From: Agriotes lineatus
Taxonomy: Eukaryota; Arthropoda; Insecta; Coleoptera; Elateridae
Assembly: GCA_940337035.1 (NCBI GenBank)
Contig: CALNHX010002952.1
Coordinates: 1 to 64,000 of the forward strand
Direction of reading: 5' to 3'
DNA: 64,000 nt
Made by a program: the position numbers and the translations under genes. Every line of letters begins with the position of its first letter. Positions within the stretch are counted from its first letter, which is position 1. The notes under the pieces were generated by a model, which did no database searches, was not told the origin of the DNA, and was given only the letters and a program-made list of their open reading frames with translations. Of the stretch, positions 1-13,529 are shown in pieces.

Positions 1-1171
1 ATGTCGCCAACATTTCGAGCCATGCCGCCATCATTTCGAGCCATGCCGCCAACATTTCGAGACATGCCGCCAACATTTCGAACTATGCCACCAACATTTC
101 GAGCCATGCCGCCAACATTTCGAGCCATGCCGCCAACATTTCGAGCCATGCCGCCAACATTTCGAACCATGCCGCCAACATTTCTAGCCATGCCGCCAAC
201 ATTTCTAGCCATGCCGTCAACACTTTGAGCCATATCGCCAACATTTCGAACCATGCCGCCAACATTTCGAGCCATGCCGCCAACATTTCGAGCCATGCCG
301 CCAAAATTTCGAGCCATGCCGCCAACATTTCGAGCCATGCAGCCAAAATGTCGAGCCATGCCGCCAACATGTCGAGCCGTGCCGCCAACATTTCGAGCCA
401 TGCCGCCAACATTTCGAGCCACGCCGCCAACACTTCGAGCCATGCCTCCAACACTTCTAGCCATGCCGCCAACACTTCGAGCCATGCCGCCAACATTTCG
501 AGCTATGCCGTCATCATTTCGAGCCATGCCGCCAACATTTCGTACCATGCCGCCAACATTTCGAGCCATGTAGCCAACACTTCTAGCCATGCCGCCAACA
601 CTTCGAGCCATATCGCCAACATTTCGAGCCATGCCGTCATCATTTCGAGCCATGCCGCCAACATTTCGAACCATGCCGCCAAATTTCGAACCATGCCGCC
701 AACATTTCTAGCCTTGCCGCCAACATTTCTAGCCATGCCGTCAACACTTTGAGCCATGCCGCCAACATTTCGAACCATGCCGCCAACATTTCGAGCCATG
801 CCGCAAATATTTCGAGCCATGCCGCCAACATTTCGAGCCACGCCGCCAACATTTCGAGCCATGCCGCCAACATTTCGAGCCATGCCGCCAATATTTCGAG
901 CCACGCAGCAACATTTCGAGCCATGCCGCCAACATTTCGAGCCATGTCGCCAACATTTCGAGCCATGCCGCCAACATTTCTAGCAATGCCGCCAACATTT
1001 CGAGCCACGCCGCCAACATTTCCAACCATGCCGCCAACAGTTCGAGCCATGCCGCCAACATTCCGAGCCATGTCGCCAACACTTTGAGCCATGCCGCCAA
1101 CATTTCGAGCCATGCTGCAAACATTTCGAGCCATGCCGCCAACATTTCGAGCCATGCCGCAAACATTTCGA

Positions 1172-3271
1172 GCTATGCCACCGACATTTCGAGCCATGCC
1201 GCCCACATTTCGAGCCATGCCGCCAACATTTCGAACCATGCCGCCAACATTTCGAGCCATGCCGCCAATATTTCGAGCCATGCCGCCAACATTTCGAACC
1301 ACGCCGCCAACATTTCGAGCAATGCCGCCAACATTTCGAGCCATGCCGCCAACATTTCTAGCAATGCCGCCAACATTTCGAGCCATGCCGCCAGCACTTC
1401 GAGCTATGCCGCCAACATTTCGAGCTATGCCGCCAACATTTCGAGCCATGCCGCCAACATTTCTAGCAATGCCGCCAACATTTCGAGCCATGCCGCCAGC
1501 ATTTCGAGCTATGCCGCCAACATTTCGAGCTATGCCGCCAACATTTCGAGCCATGCCGCCAACATTTCGAGCAATGCCGCCAACATTTCGAGCCATGCCG
1601 CCAACTTTTCGAACCATGCCGCCAACATTTCGAGCCATGCCGCCAACATTTCTAGCCATGCCGCCAACATTTCTAGCTATGCCGCCAAAGCTTCGAGCCA
1701 TGCCGCCAACATTTCAAGCCATGCCGCCAACATTTCGAGCCATGTCGCCAACATTTTGAGCCACGCCGCCAACATTTGGAGCCACGCCGCCAACGTTTCG
1801 AGCCATCCCGCCAACATTTCGAGACATGCCGCCAACATTTCGAACCATGCCGCCAACATTTCTAGCCATGCCGCCAACATTTCGAGCCACGCCGCCAACA
1901 TTTCGAGCTATGCCGCCAACATTTCGAGCCATGCCGCCAACATTTCTAGCAATGCCGCCAACATTTCGAGCCATGCCGCCAGCACTTCAAGCTATGCCGC
2001 CAACATTTCGAGCTATGCCGCCAACATTTCGAGCCATGCCGCCAACATTTCTAGCAATGCCGCCAACATTTCGAGCAATGCCGCCAGCATTTCGAGCTAT
2101 GCCGCCAACATTTCGAGCTATGCCGCCAACATTTCGAGCCATGCCGCCAACATTTCGAGCAATGCCGCCAACATTTCGAGCCATGCCGCCAACTTTTCGA
2201 ACCATGCCGCCAACATTTCGAGCCATGCCGCCAACATTTCTAGCCATGCCGCCAACATTTCTAGCTATGCCGCCAAAGCTTCGAGCCATGCCGCCAACAT
2301 TTCAAGCCATGCCGCCAACATTTCGAGCCATGTCGCCAACATTTTGAGCCACGCCGCCAACATTTGGAGCCACGCCGCCAACGTTTCGAGCCATCCCGCC
2401 AACATTTCGAGACATGCCGCCAACATTTCGAACCATGCCGCCAACATTTCTAGCCATGCCGCCAACATTTCGAGCCACGCCGCCAACATTTCGAGCTATG
2501 CCGCCAACATTTCGAGCCATGCCGCCAACATTTCTAGCAATGCCGCCAACATTTCGAGCCATGCCGCCAGCATTTCGAGCTATGCCGCCAACATTTCGAG
2601 CTATGCCGCCAACATTTCGAGCCATGCCGCCAACATTTCTAGCAATGCCGCCAACATTTCGAGCCATGCCGCCAGCATTTCGAGCTATGCCGCCAACATT
2701 TCGAGCTATGCCGCCAACATTTCGAGCCATGCCGCCAACATTTCGAGCAATGCCGCCAACATTTCGAGCCATGCCGCCAACTTTTCGAACCATGCCGCCA
2801 ACATTTCGAGCCATGGCGCCAACATTTCTAGCCATGCCGCCAACATTTCTAGCTATGCCGCCAAAGCTTCGAGCCATGCCGCCAACATTTCAAGCCATGC
2901 CGCCAACATTTCGAGCCATGTCGCCAACATTTTGAGCCACGCCGCCAACATTTGGAGCCACGCCGCCAACGTTTCGAGCCATCCCGCCAACATTTCGAGA
3001 CATGCCGCCAACATTTCGAACCATGCCGCCAACATTTCTAGCCATGCCGCCAACATTTCGAGCCACGCCGCCAACATTTCGAGCTATGCCGCCAACATTT
3101 CGAGCTATGCCGCCAACATTTCGAACCATGCCGCCAACATTTCGAGCCATGCCGCCAACATTTCTAGCCATGCCGCCAACATTTCTAGCTATGCCGCCAA
3201 AGCTTCGAGCCATGCCGCCAAAATTTCAAGCCATGCCGCCAACATTTCGAGCCATGTCGCCAACATTTTGA
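1172..3271. repeat. Satellite A higher-order repeat, 588-bp unit
   Basis: Within the 21-bp array the same ordered set of variant monomers returns every 588 bp (28 monomers). Landmark stretches at 1677, 2265 and 2853 translate identically, and the units end at about 1759, 2347 and 2935. A last unit of 336 bp (16 monomers), ending at about 3271, lacks an internal block. A recognisable marker is the GCCGCCAAAGCTTCGAGC variant, which occurs once per unit. Unequal exchange between units is the usual explanation. Confidence 0.85.
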
Positions 3272-5637
3272 GCCACGCCGCCAACATTTGGAGCCACGCC
3301 GCCAACGTTTCGAGCCATCCCGCCAACATTTCGAGACATGCCGCCAACATTTCGAACCATGCCGCCAACATTTCTAGCCATGCCGCCAACATTTCGAGCC
3401 ACGCCGCCAACACTTCGAGCCATGCCGCCAACACTTCTAGCCATGCCGTCAAGACTTTGAGCCATGCCGCCAATATTTCGAGCCATGCAGCCAACATTTC
3501 GAGCCACGCCGCCAACACTTCGAGCCATGCCGCCAACACTTCTAGCCATGCCGCCAACACTTCGAGCCATGTCGCCAACATTTCGAGCCATGCCGTCATC
3601 ATTTCGAGCCATGCCGCCAACATTTCGAGACATGCCGCCAACATTTCGAACCATGCCGCCAACATTTCTAGCCATGCCGCCAACAATTCTAGCCATGCCG
3701 TCAAGACTTTGAGCCATGCCGCCAACATTTCGAGCCATGCAGCCAACATTTCGAGCCACGCCGCCAACACTTCGAGCCATGCCGCCAACACTTCTAGCCA
3801 TGCCGCCAACACTTCGAGCCATGTCGCCAACATTTCGAGCCACGCCGCCAACACTTCGAGCCATGCCGCCAACACTTCTAGCCATGCCGCCAACACTTCG
3901 AGCCATGTCGCCAACATTTCGAGCCATGCCGTCATCATTTCGAGCCATCCCGGCAACATTTCGAGACATGCCGCCAACATTTCGAAACATGTAGCCAACA
4001 TTTCGAGCCATGCCGCCAACATTTCGAGCCATGCCGCCAAAATTTCGAGCCATGCCTCCAACATTTCGAGCCATGCAGCCAACATTTCGAGCCACGCCGC
4101 CAACACTTCGAGCCATGCCGCCAACACTTCTAGCCATGCCGCCAACACTTCGAGCCATGTCGCCAACATTTCGAGCCATGCCGTCATCATTTCGAGCCAT
4201 GCCGCCAACATTTCGTACCATGCCGCCAACATTTCGAGCCATGTAGCCAACACTTCTAGCCATGTCGCCAACACTTCGAGCCATATCGCCAACATTTCGA
4301 GCCATGCCGTCATTATTTCGAGCCATGCCGCCAACATTTCGTACCATGCCGCCAACATTTCGAGCCATGCTGCCAACATTTCGAGCCATGCCGCCAACAT
4401 TTCGAGCTACGCTGCAGCATTAGGAGTTGTGCGCCAACATTTCGAGCCATGCCGCCAACATTTGGAGCGATGCCGCCAACATTTCGTACCATGCCGCTAA
4501 CATTTCGAGCCATGCCGTCAACATTTCCAGCCATGCCGCCAACATTTCGAGCCATGCCGCCATCATTTTGAGCCATGTCGCCAACATTTCGAGCCATGCC
4601 GCCAACATTTCGAGCCAAGCCGCCAACATTTGGAGCCACGCCGCCAACATTTGGGGCCATGCCGCCAACATTTGGAGCCATGCCGTCAACATTTCGAGTC
4701 ATGCCGCCAACATTTCGAGCCATGCCGCCAACATTTGGAGCCATGCCGCCAACATTTCGAGCCATTCCGTCATCATTTCGAGCCATGCCGCCAACATTTC
4801 GTAACATGCCGCCAACATTTCGAGCCATGCCGTCAACATTTCGAGTCATGCCGCCAACATTTGGAGCCATGCCGCAAACATTTCGAGCCATGCCGTCAAC
4901 ATTTCGAGCCATGCCGTCAACATTTCGAGTCATGCCGCCAACATTTGGAGCCATGCCGCCAACATTTAGAGCCATGCCGCCAAGATTTCGAGCCATAACG
5001 CCAACATTTCGAGCCATGCCGCCAACATTTAAAGCCACGCCTCCAAAATTTCGAGCCATGCAGCCAACATTTCGAGCCACGCCGCCAACACTTCGAGCCA
5101 TGCCGCCAACATTTCGAGCCATGCCGCCAACACTTCTAGCCATGCCGCCAACACTTCGAGCCATGTCGCCAACATTTCGAGCCATGCCGTCATCATTTTG
5201 AGCCATGCCGCCAACATTTCGTACCATGCCGCCAACATTTCGAGCCATGCTGCCAACATTTCGAGCCATGCCGCCAACATTTCGAGCCACGCTGCAACAT
5301 TTGGAGCCATGCCGCCAACATTTCGAGCCATGCCGTCAACATTTCCAGCCATGCCGCCAACATTTCGAGCCATGCCGCCAACATTTCGAGCCATGCCGCC
5401 AACATTTCGAGCCACGCTGCCAACATTTTGAGCCATGCCGCCAACATTTCGAGCCATGCCGCCGACATTTCGAGCCAAGCCGCCAACATTTGGAGCCACG
5501 CCGCCAACATTTGGAGCCATGCCGCCAACATTTGGAGCCATGCCGCCAACATTTGGAGCCATGCCGCCAACATTTCGAGCCATGCCGCCAACATTTAGTG
5601 CCACGCTGCCAACATTTCGAGCCATGCCGCCAACATT

Positions 5638-7358
5638 TTGAGCCATGCCGCCAACACTTCCAGCCATGCCGCCAAGATTTCGAGCCATGCCGCCAACATT
5701 TCGAGCCATGACGCCAACACCTCGAGCCATGCCGCCAACATTTCGAGCCAGGCCGCCAACATTTCGTGCAACGCCGCCAACATTTTGAGCCATGCCGCCA
5801 ACATTTCGAGCCATGCCGCCAACATTTCCAACCATGCCGCCAACATTTCGAGCTATGCCGCCAACATTTCGAGCCATGCCGCCAACATTTCGAGCTATGC
5901 CGCCAACATTTCGAGCCCTGCCGCCAACATTTCGAGCCATGCCGCCAACATTTTGAGATATGCCGCCAACATTTCGGGCCATGCCGCCAACATTTCGAGC
6001 CATGCCGCCATCATTTCGAGCCATGCCGCCAACATTTCGAGTCATGCCGCCAACATTTCGAGCCATGCCACCAACATTTCGAGCCATGCCGCCAACATTT
6101 CGAGCCATGCCGCCAACATTTCGAGCCATGCCGCCAATATTTCGAGCTATGCCGCCAACACTTCGAGCCATGCCGCCAAGATTTTGAGTCATGCCGCCAT
6201 TTCGAGCCATGCCGGCAACATTTCGAGCCATGCCGCCAACATTTCGAGCAATGCCGCCAACATTTCCAGCCATGCCGCCAACATTTCGAGCCATGCCGCC
6301 AACATTTCGAGCCATGCCGCCAACATTTCGAAAAAAGCCGCCAACATTTCGAGCCATGCCGCCAACATTTCGAGCCATGTCGCCAACATTTTGAGCCACG
6401 CCGCCAACATTTGGAGCCACGCCGCCAACATTTCGAGCCATGGCGCCAACATTTCGAGCCATGCCGCAAACATTTCGAGCCATGCCGTCAACATTTCGAG
6501 CCATGCCGCCAACATTTCGAGCCATGCCGCCAACATTTCCAGCTATGCCGCCAACATTTCGAGCCATGCCACCAACATTTCGAGGCATGCCGCCAACATT
6601 TAGAGCCATGCCGCCAACATTTCGAGCCATGCCGCTTACATTTCGAGCTATGCCGCCAACATATCGAGCCATGCCGCCAACATTTCGAGCCATGCCGCCA
6701 ACATTTGGAGCCATGCCGCCAACATTTCGAGCCATGCCGCTAACATTTCTAGCTATGCCGCCAACACTTCGAGCCATGCCGCCAACATTTCGAGCTATGC
6801 CGCCAACATTTCGAGCCATGCCGCCAACATTTCGAGCCATGCCGCCAACATTTTGAGCCATGCCGCCAACATTTCGGGCCATGCCGCCAACATTTCGAGC
6901 CATGCCGCCATCATTTCGAGCCATGCCGCCAACATTTCGAGTCATGCCGCCAACATTTCGAGCTATGCCACCAACATTTCGAGCCATGCCGCCAACATTT
7001 CGAGCCATGCCGCCAACATTTCGAGCCATGCCGCCAACATTTCGAGCTATGCCGCCAACACTTCGAGCCATGCCGCCAAGATTTTGAGTCATGCCGCCAT
7101 TTCGAGCCATGCCGGCAACATTTCGAGCCATGCCGCCAACATTTCGAGCAATGCCGCCAACATTTCCAGCCATGCCGCCAACATTTCGAGCCATGCCGCC
7201 AACATTTCGAGCCATGCCGCCAACATTTCGAAAAAAGCCGCCAACATTTCGAGCCATGCCGCCAACATTTCGAGCCATGTCGCCAACATTTTGAGCCACG
7301 CCGCCAACATTTCGAACCATGCCGCCAACATTTCGAGCCATGCCGCAAATATTTCGAG
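5638..7358. repeat. Satellite A long-range block, left copy
   Basis: This block of about 1.72 kb recurs in the same orientation at 40344-42064, with a constant offset of 34,706 bp. Markers shared by both copies include a monomer shortened to GCCGCCATTTCGAGCC near 6196, a GCCGGCAACATTTCGAGC variant, and a TTTCGAAAAAAGCCGCC variant near 6328. The two copies differ by scattered substitutions, so they are older than the 4634-bp duplication. A second, shorter relative of the block begins at about 6853 and is adjacent to the first. Confidence 0.8.
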
Positions 7359-10300
7359 CCATGCCGCCAACATTTCGAGCCACGCCGCCAACATTTCTAG
7401 CCATGCCGCCAACATTTCGAGCCATGCCGCCAATATTTCGAGCCACGCAGCAACATTTCGAGCCATGCCGCCAACATTTCGAGCCATGCCGCCAACATTT
7501 CGAGCCATGCCGCCAACATTTCGAGCCATGCCGCCAACATTTCTAGCAATGCCGCCAACATTTCGAGCCACGCCGCCAACATTTCGAACCATGCCGCCAA
7601 CAGTTCGAGCCATGCCGCCAACATTCCGAGCCATGTCGCCAACACTTTGAGCCATGCCGCCAACATTTCGAGCCATGCTGCGAACATTTCGAGCCATGCC
7701 GCCAACATTTCGAGCCATGCCGCAAACATTTCGAGCTATGCCGCCAACATTTCGAGCCATGCCGCCAACATTTCGAGCCATGCCGCCAACATTTCGAGCT
7801 ATGCCGCAAACATTTCGAGCCATGCCGCAAACATTTCGAGCCATGCCGCAAACATTTCGAGCCATGCCGCCAACATTTCGAGCCATGCCGCCAACATTGA
7901 GCCATGACGCCAACATTTCGAGCTATGCCGCCAACACTTCGAGCCATGCCGCCAAGATTTTGAGTTATGCCGCCATTTCGAGCCATGCCGGCAACATTTC
8001 GAGCCATGCCGCCAACATTTCGAGCAATGCCGCCAACATTTCCAGCCATGCCGCCTACATTTCGAGCCATGCCGCCAACATTTCGAGCTATGCCGCCAAC
8101 ACTTCGAGCCATGCCGCCAACATTTCGAGTCATGCCGCCATTTCGAGCCATGCCGCCAACATTTCGAGCCTTGCCGCCAACATTTCGAGCCATGCCGCCA
8201 ACATATCGAGCCATGCCGCCAACATTTCGAGCCATGCCGCCAACATTTCTAGCTATGCCGCCAACATTTCGAGCCATGCCGCCAACATTTCTAGCTATGC
8301 CGCCAACACTTCGAGCCATGCCGCCAACATTTCAAGCCATGCCGCCAACATTTCGAGCCATGACGACAACATTTCGAGCCATGCCGCCAACATTTTGAGC
8401 CATGCCGCCAACATTTCGAGCCATGCCGCCAACATTTCCAGCCATGCCGCCAACATTTCGAGCCATTCCGCTAACGCCTCGAGCCATGCCGCCAACACTT
8501 CGAGTTATGCCGCCAACATTTCGAGACATGCCGCCAACATTTCGAGCCATGACGCCAACATTTCGAGCCATGCCGCCAACATTTTGAGCCATGCCGCCAA
8601 CATTTCGAGCCATGCCGCCAACATTTCCAGCCATGCCGCCAACATTTCGAGCCATGCCGCCAACATTTCGTGCCACGCCGCCAACATTTCGAGCCATGCC
8701 GCCAACATTTCGAGCCATGCCGAGAACATTTACAGCCATGCCGCCAACATTTCGAGCCATGCTGCCAACATTTCGAGCCATGCCGCCAACACCTCGAGCC
8801 ATGCCGCCAACATATCGAGCCAGGCCGCCAACATTTCATGCCACGCCGCCAACATTTCGAGCCATGCCGCCAACATTTCGAGCCATGCCGCCAACTTTTC
8901 CAGGTATGCCGCCAACATTTCGAGCCATGCCGCCAACATTTCGAGCCATGCTCCAACATTTCTAGCTATGCCGCCAACATTTCGAGCCATGCCGCCAACA
9001 GTTCGAGCCATGCCGCCAACATTTGGAGCCATGCCGCCAACATTTCGAGCCATGCCGCCAACATTTCGAGCCATGCCGCCATCATTTCGAGCCATGCCGC
9101 ACACATTTCGAGTCATGCCGCCAACATTTCGAGCCATGTCGCCAACATTTCGAGCCATGCCGCCAACATTTCGAGCCATGCCGCCAACATTTCGAGCCAT
9201 GCCGCCAACATTTCCAGCCATGCCGCCAATATTTCGAGCCATGCCGCCAAAATTTCGAGCCATGCCGCCAACATTTCGAGCCATGTCGCCAACATTTCGA
9301 GCCATGCCGCCAACATTTCGAGCCATGCCGCCAACATTTCGAGCCATGCCGCCAACATTTCCAGCCATGCCGCCAACACTTCTAGCCATGCCGCCAACAT
9401 TTCGAGTCATGCCGTTATTTCGAGCCATGCCGCCAACATTTCGAGCCATGCCGCCAACATTTCGAGCAATGCCGCCAACATTTCCAGCCATGCCGCCAAT
9501 ATTTCGAGCCATGCCGCCAAAATTTCGAGCCATGCCGCCAACATTTCAAAAAAAGCCGCTAACATTTCGAGCCATGCCGCCAACATTTCGAGCCATGTCG
9601 CCAACATTTCGAGCCATGCCGCCAACATTTCTAGCCATGCCGTCAACACTTTGAGCCATGCCGCCAACATTTCGAGCCATGCCGCCAACATTTCGAGCCA
9701 TGCCGCCAACATTTCAAAAAAAGCCGCTTACATTTCGAGCCATGCCGCCAACATTTGGAGCCACGCCACCAACGTTTCGAGCCATGCCGCCAACATTTCG
9801 AGCCATGCCGCCAACATATCGAACCATGCCGCCAACATTTCTAGCCATGCCGCCAACATTTCTAGCCATGACGTCAACACTTTGAGCCATGCCGCCAACA
9901 TTTCGAACCATGCCGCCAACACTTCGAGCCATGCCGCCAACATTTCGAGCCATGCCGCCAACATTTCGAGCCAAGCCGCCAACATTTGGAGCCACGCCGC
10001 CAACATTTGGAGCCATGCCGCCAACATTTGGAGCCATGCCGCCAACATTTCGAGTCATGCCGCCAACATTTCGAGCCATGCCGCCAACATTTGGAGCCAT
10101 GCCGCCAACATTTCGAGCCATGCCGTCATCATATCGAGCCATGCCGTCAACTTTTCGAGTCATGCCGCCAACATTTCGAGCCATGCCGCAAACATTTCGA
10201 GCCATGCCGTCAACATTTCGAGCCATGCCGTCAACATTTCGAGTCATGCCGCCAACATTTGGAGCCATGCCGCCAACATTTAGAGCCATGCCGCCAAGAT

Positions 10301-13300
10301 TTCGAGCCATGCCGCCAACATTTCGAGCCATGCCGCCAACATTTAAAGCCACACCTCCAAAATTTCGAGCCATGCCGCCAACATTTCGAGCCACGCCGCC
10401 ATCACTTCGAGCCATGCCGCCAACATTTAGAGCCATGCCGCCAACACTTCGAGCCATGTCGCCAACATTTCGAGCCATGCCGTCATCATTTTGAGCCATG
10501 CCGCCAACATTTCGAGCCATGCCGTCATCATTTTGAGCCATGCCGCCAACATTTCTAGCCATGCCGCCAACATTTTGAGCCATGCCCCCAACATTTCGAG
10601 CCATTCCGCTAACACCTCGAGCCATGCCGCCAACACTTTGAGCCATGCCGCCAACATTTCGAGCCATGCTGCGAACATTTCGAGCCATGCCGCCAACATT
10701 TCGAGCCATGCCGCAAACATTTCGAGCCATGCCGCCAACATTTCGAGCCATGCCGCCCACATTTCGAGCCATGCCGCCAACATTTCGAACCATGCCGCCA
10801 ACATTTCGAGCCATGCCGCCAATATTTCGAGCCATGCCACCAACATTTCGAGCCACGCCGCCAACATTTCGAGCCATGCCGAAAACATTTCTAGCAATGC
10901 CGCCAACATTTCGAGCCATGCCGCCAACATTTCTAGCAATGCCGCCAACATTTCGAGCCATGCCGCCAGCATTTCGAGCTATGCCGCCAACATTTCGAGC
11001 TATGCCGCCAACATTTCGAGCCATGCCGCCAACATTTCGAGCAATGCCGCCAACATTTCGAGCCATGCCGCCAACATTTCGAGCCACGCCGCCAACATTT
11101 CTAGCCATGCCGCCAACATTTCGAGCCATGCCGCCAATATTTCGAGCCACGCAGCAACATTTCGAGCCATGCCGCCAACATTTCGAGCCATGCCGCCAAC
11201 ATTTCGAGCCATGCCGCCAACATTTCTAGCAATGCCGCCAACATTTCGAGCCACGCCGCCAACATTTCGAACCATGCCGCCAACAGTTCGAGCCATGCCG
11301 CCAACATTCCGAGCCATGTCGCCAACACTTTGAGCCATGCCGCCAACATTTCGAGCCATTCTGCGAACATTTCGAGCCATGCCGCCAACATTTCGAGCCA
11401 TGCCGCTAACATTTCGAGCTATGCCGCCAACATTTCGAGCCATGCCGCCAACATTTCGAGCCATGCCGCCAACATTTCGAGCTATGCCGCAAACATTTCG
11501 AGCCATGCCGCAAACATTTCGAGCCATGCCGCAAACATTTCGAGCCATGCCGCCAACATTTCGAGCCATGCCGCCAACATTTCGAGCCATGACGCCAACA
11601 TTTCGAGCTATGCCGCCAACACTTCGAGCCATGCCGCCAAGATTTTGAGTTATGCCGCCATTTCGAGCCATGCCGCCAACATTTCGAGCCATGCCGCCAA
11701 CATTTCGAGCAATGCCGCCAACATTTCCAGCCATGCCGCCAACATTTCGAGCCATGCCGCCAACATTTCGAGCTATGCCGCCAACACTTCGAGCCATGCC
11801 GCCAACATTTCGAGTCATGCCGCCATTTCGAGCCATGCCGCCAACATTTCGAGCCTTGCCGCCAACATTTCGAGCCATGCCGCCAACATTTCGAGCCATG
11901 CCGCCAACAGTTCTAGCTATGCCGCCAACACTTCGAGCCATGCCGCCAACATTTCAAGCCATGCCGAAAACATTATGAGGTATGCCGCCAACATTTCGAG
12001 CCATTCCGCTAACGCCTCGAGCCATGCCGCCAACACTTCGAGCCATGCCGCCAACATTTCGAGACATGCCGCCAACATTTCGAGCCATGACGCCAACATT
12101 TCGAGCCATGCCGCCAACATTTTGAGCCATGCCGCCAACATTTCGAGCCATGCCGCCAACATTTCCAGCCATGCCGCCAACATTTCGAGCCATGCCGCCA
12201 ACATTTCGTGCCACGCCGCCAACATTTCGAGCCATGCCGCCAACATTTCGAGCCATGCCGCCAACATCTACAGCCATGCCGCCAACATTTCGAGCCATGC
12301 TGCCAACATTTCGAGCCATACCGCCAACACCTCGAGCCATGCCGCCAACATATCGAGCCAGGCCGCCAACATTTCGTGCCACGCCGCCAACATTTCGAGC
12401 TATGCCGCCAACATTTCGAGCCATGCCGCCAACTTTTGCAGGTATGCCGCCAACATTTCGAGCCATGCCGCCAACATTTCGAGCCATGCTCCAACATTTC
12501 GAGCTATGCCGCCAACATTTCGAGCCATGCCGCCAACATTTCGAGCCATGCCGCCAACATTTGGAGCCATGCCGCCAACATTTCGAGCCATGCCGCCAAC
12601 ATTTCGAGCCATGCCGCCATCATTTCGAGCCATGCCGCACACATTTCGAGCCATGCCGCCAACATTTCGAGCCATGCCGCCAACATTTCGAGCCATGCCG
12701 CCAACATTTCGAGCCATGCCGCCAACATTTCGAGCTATGCCGCCAACACTTCTAGCCATGCCGCCAACACTTCTAGCCATGCCTCCAACATTTCGAGTCA
12801 TGCCGTTATTTCGAGCCATGCCGCCAACATTTCGAGCCATGCCGCCAACATTTCGAGCAATGCCGCCAACATTTCCAGCCATGCCGCCAATATTTCGAGC
12901 CATGCCGCCAAAATTTCGAGCCATGCCGCCAACATTTCAAAAAAAAGCCGCTAAAATTTCGAGCCATGCCGCCAACATTTCGAGCCATGTCGCCAACATT
13001 TCGAGCCATGCCGCCAACATTTCTAGCCATGCCGTCAACACTTTGAGCCATGCCGCCAACATTTCGAGCCATGCCGCCAACATTTCGAGCCATGCCGCCA
13101 ACATTTCAAAAAAAGCCGCTTATATTTCGAGCCATGCCGCCAACATTTGGAGCCACGCCGCCAACGTTTCGAGCCATGCCGCCAACATTTCGAGCCATGC
13201 CGCCAACATTTCGAGCCATGCCGCCAACATTTCGAGCCATGCCGCCAACATTTCGAGCTATGCCGCCAACACTTCTAGCCATGCCGCCAACACTTCTAGC

Positions 13301-13529
13301 CATGCCTCCAACATTTCGAGTCATGCCGTTATTTCGAGCCATGCCGCCAACATTTCGAGCCATGCCGCCAACATTTCGAGCAATGCCGCCAACATTTCCA
13401 GCCATGCCGCCAATATTTCGAGCCATGCCGCCAAAATTTCGAGCCATGCCGCCAACATTTCAAAAAAAGCCGCTAAAATTTCGAGCCATGCCGCCAACAT
13501 TTCGAGCCATGTCGCCAACATTTCGAGCC

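Noticed and set aside
1084..4500. Open frame of 1,138 codons on the plus strand (and many like it, including minus 32700-36257)
   Set aside because: A consequence of a stop-free 21-bp repeat in phase with codons; frames on both strands are equally open and no gene signals are visible.
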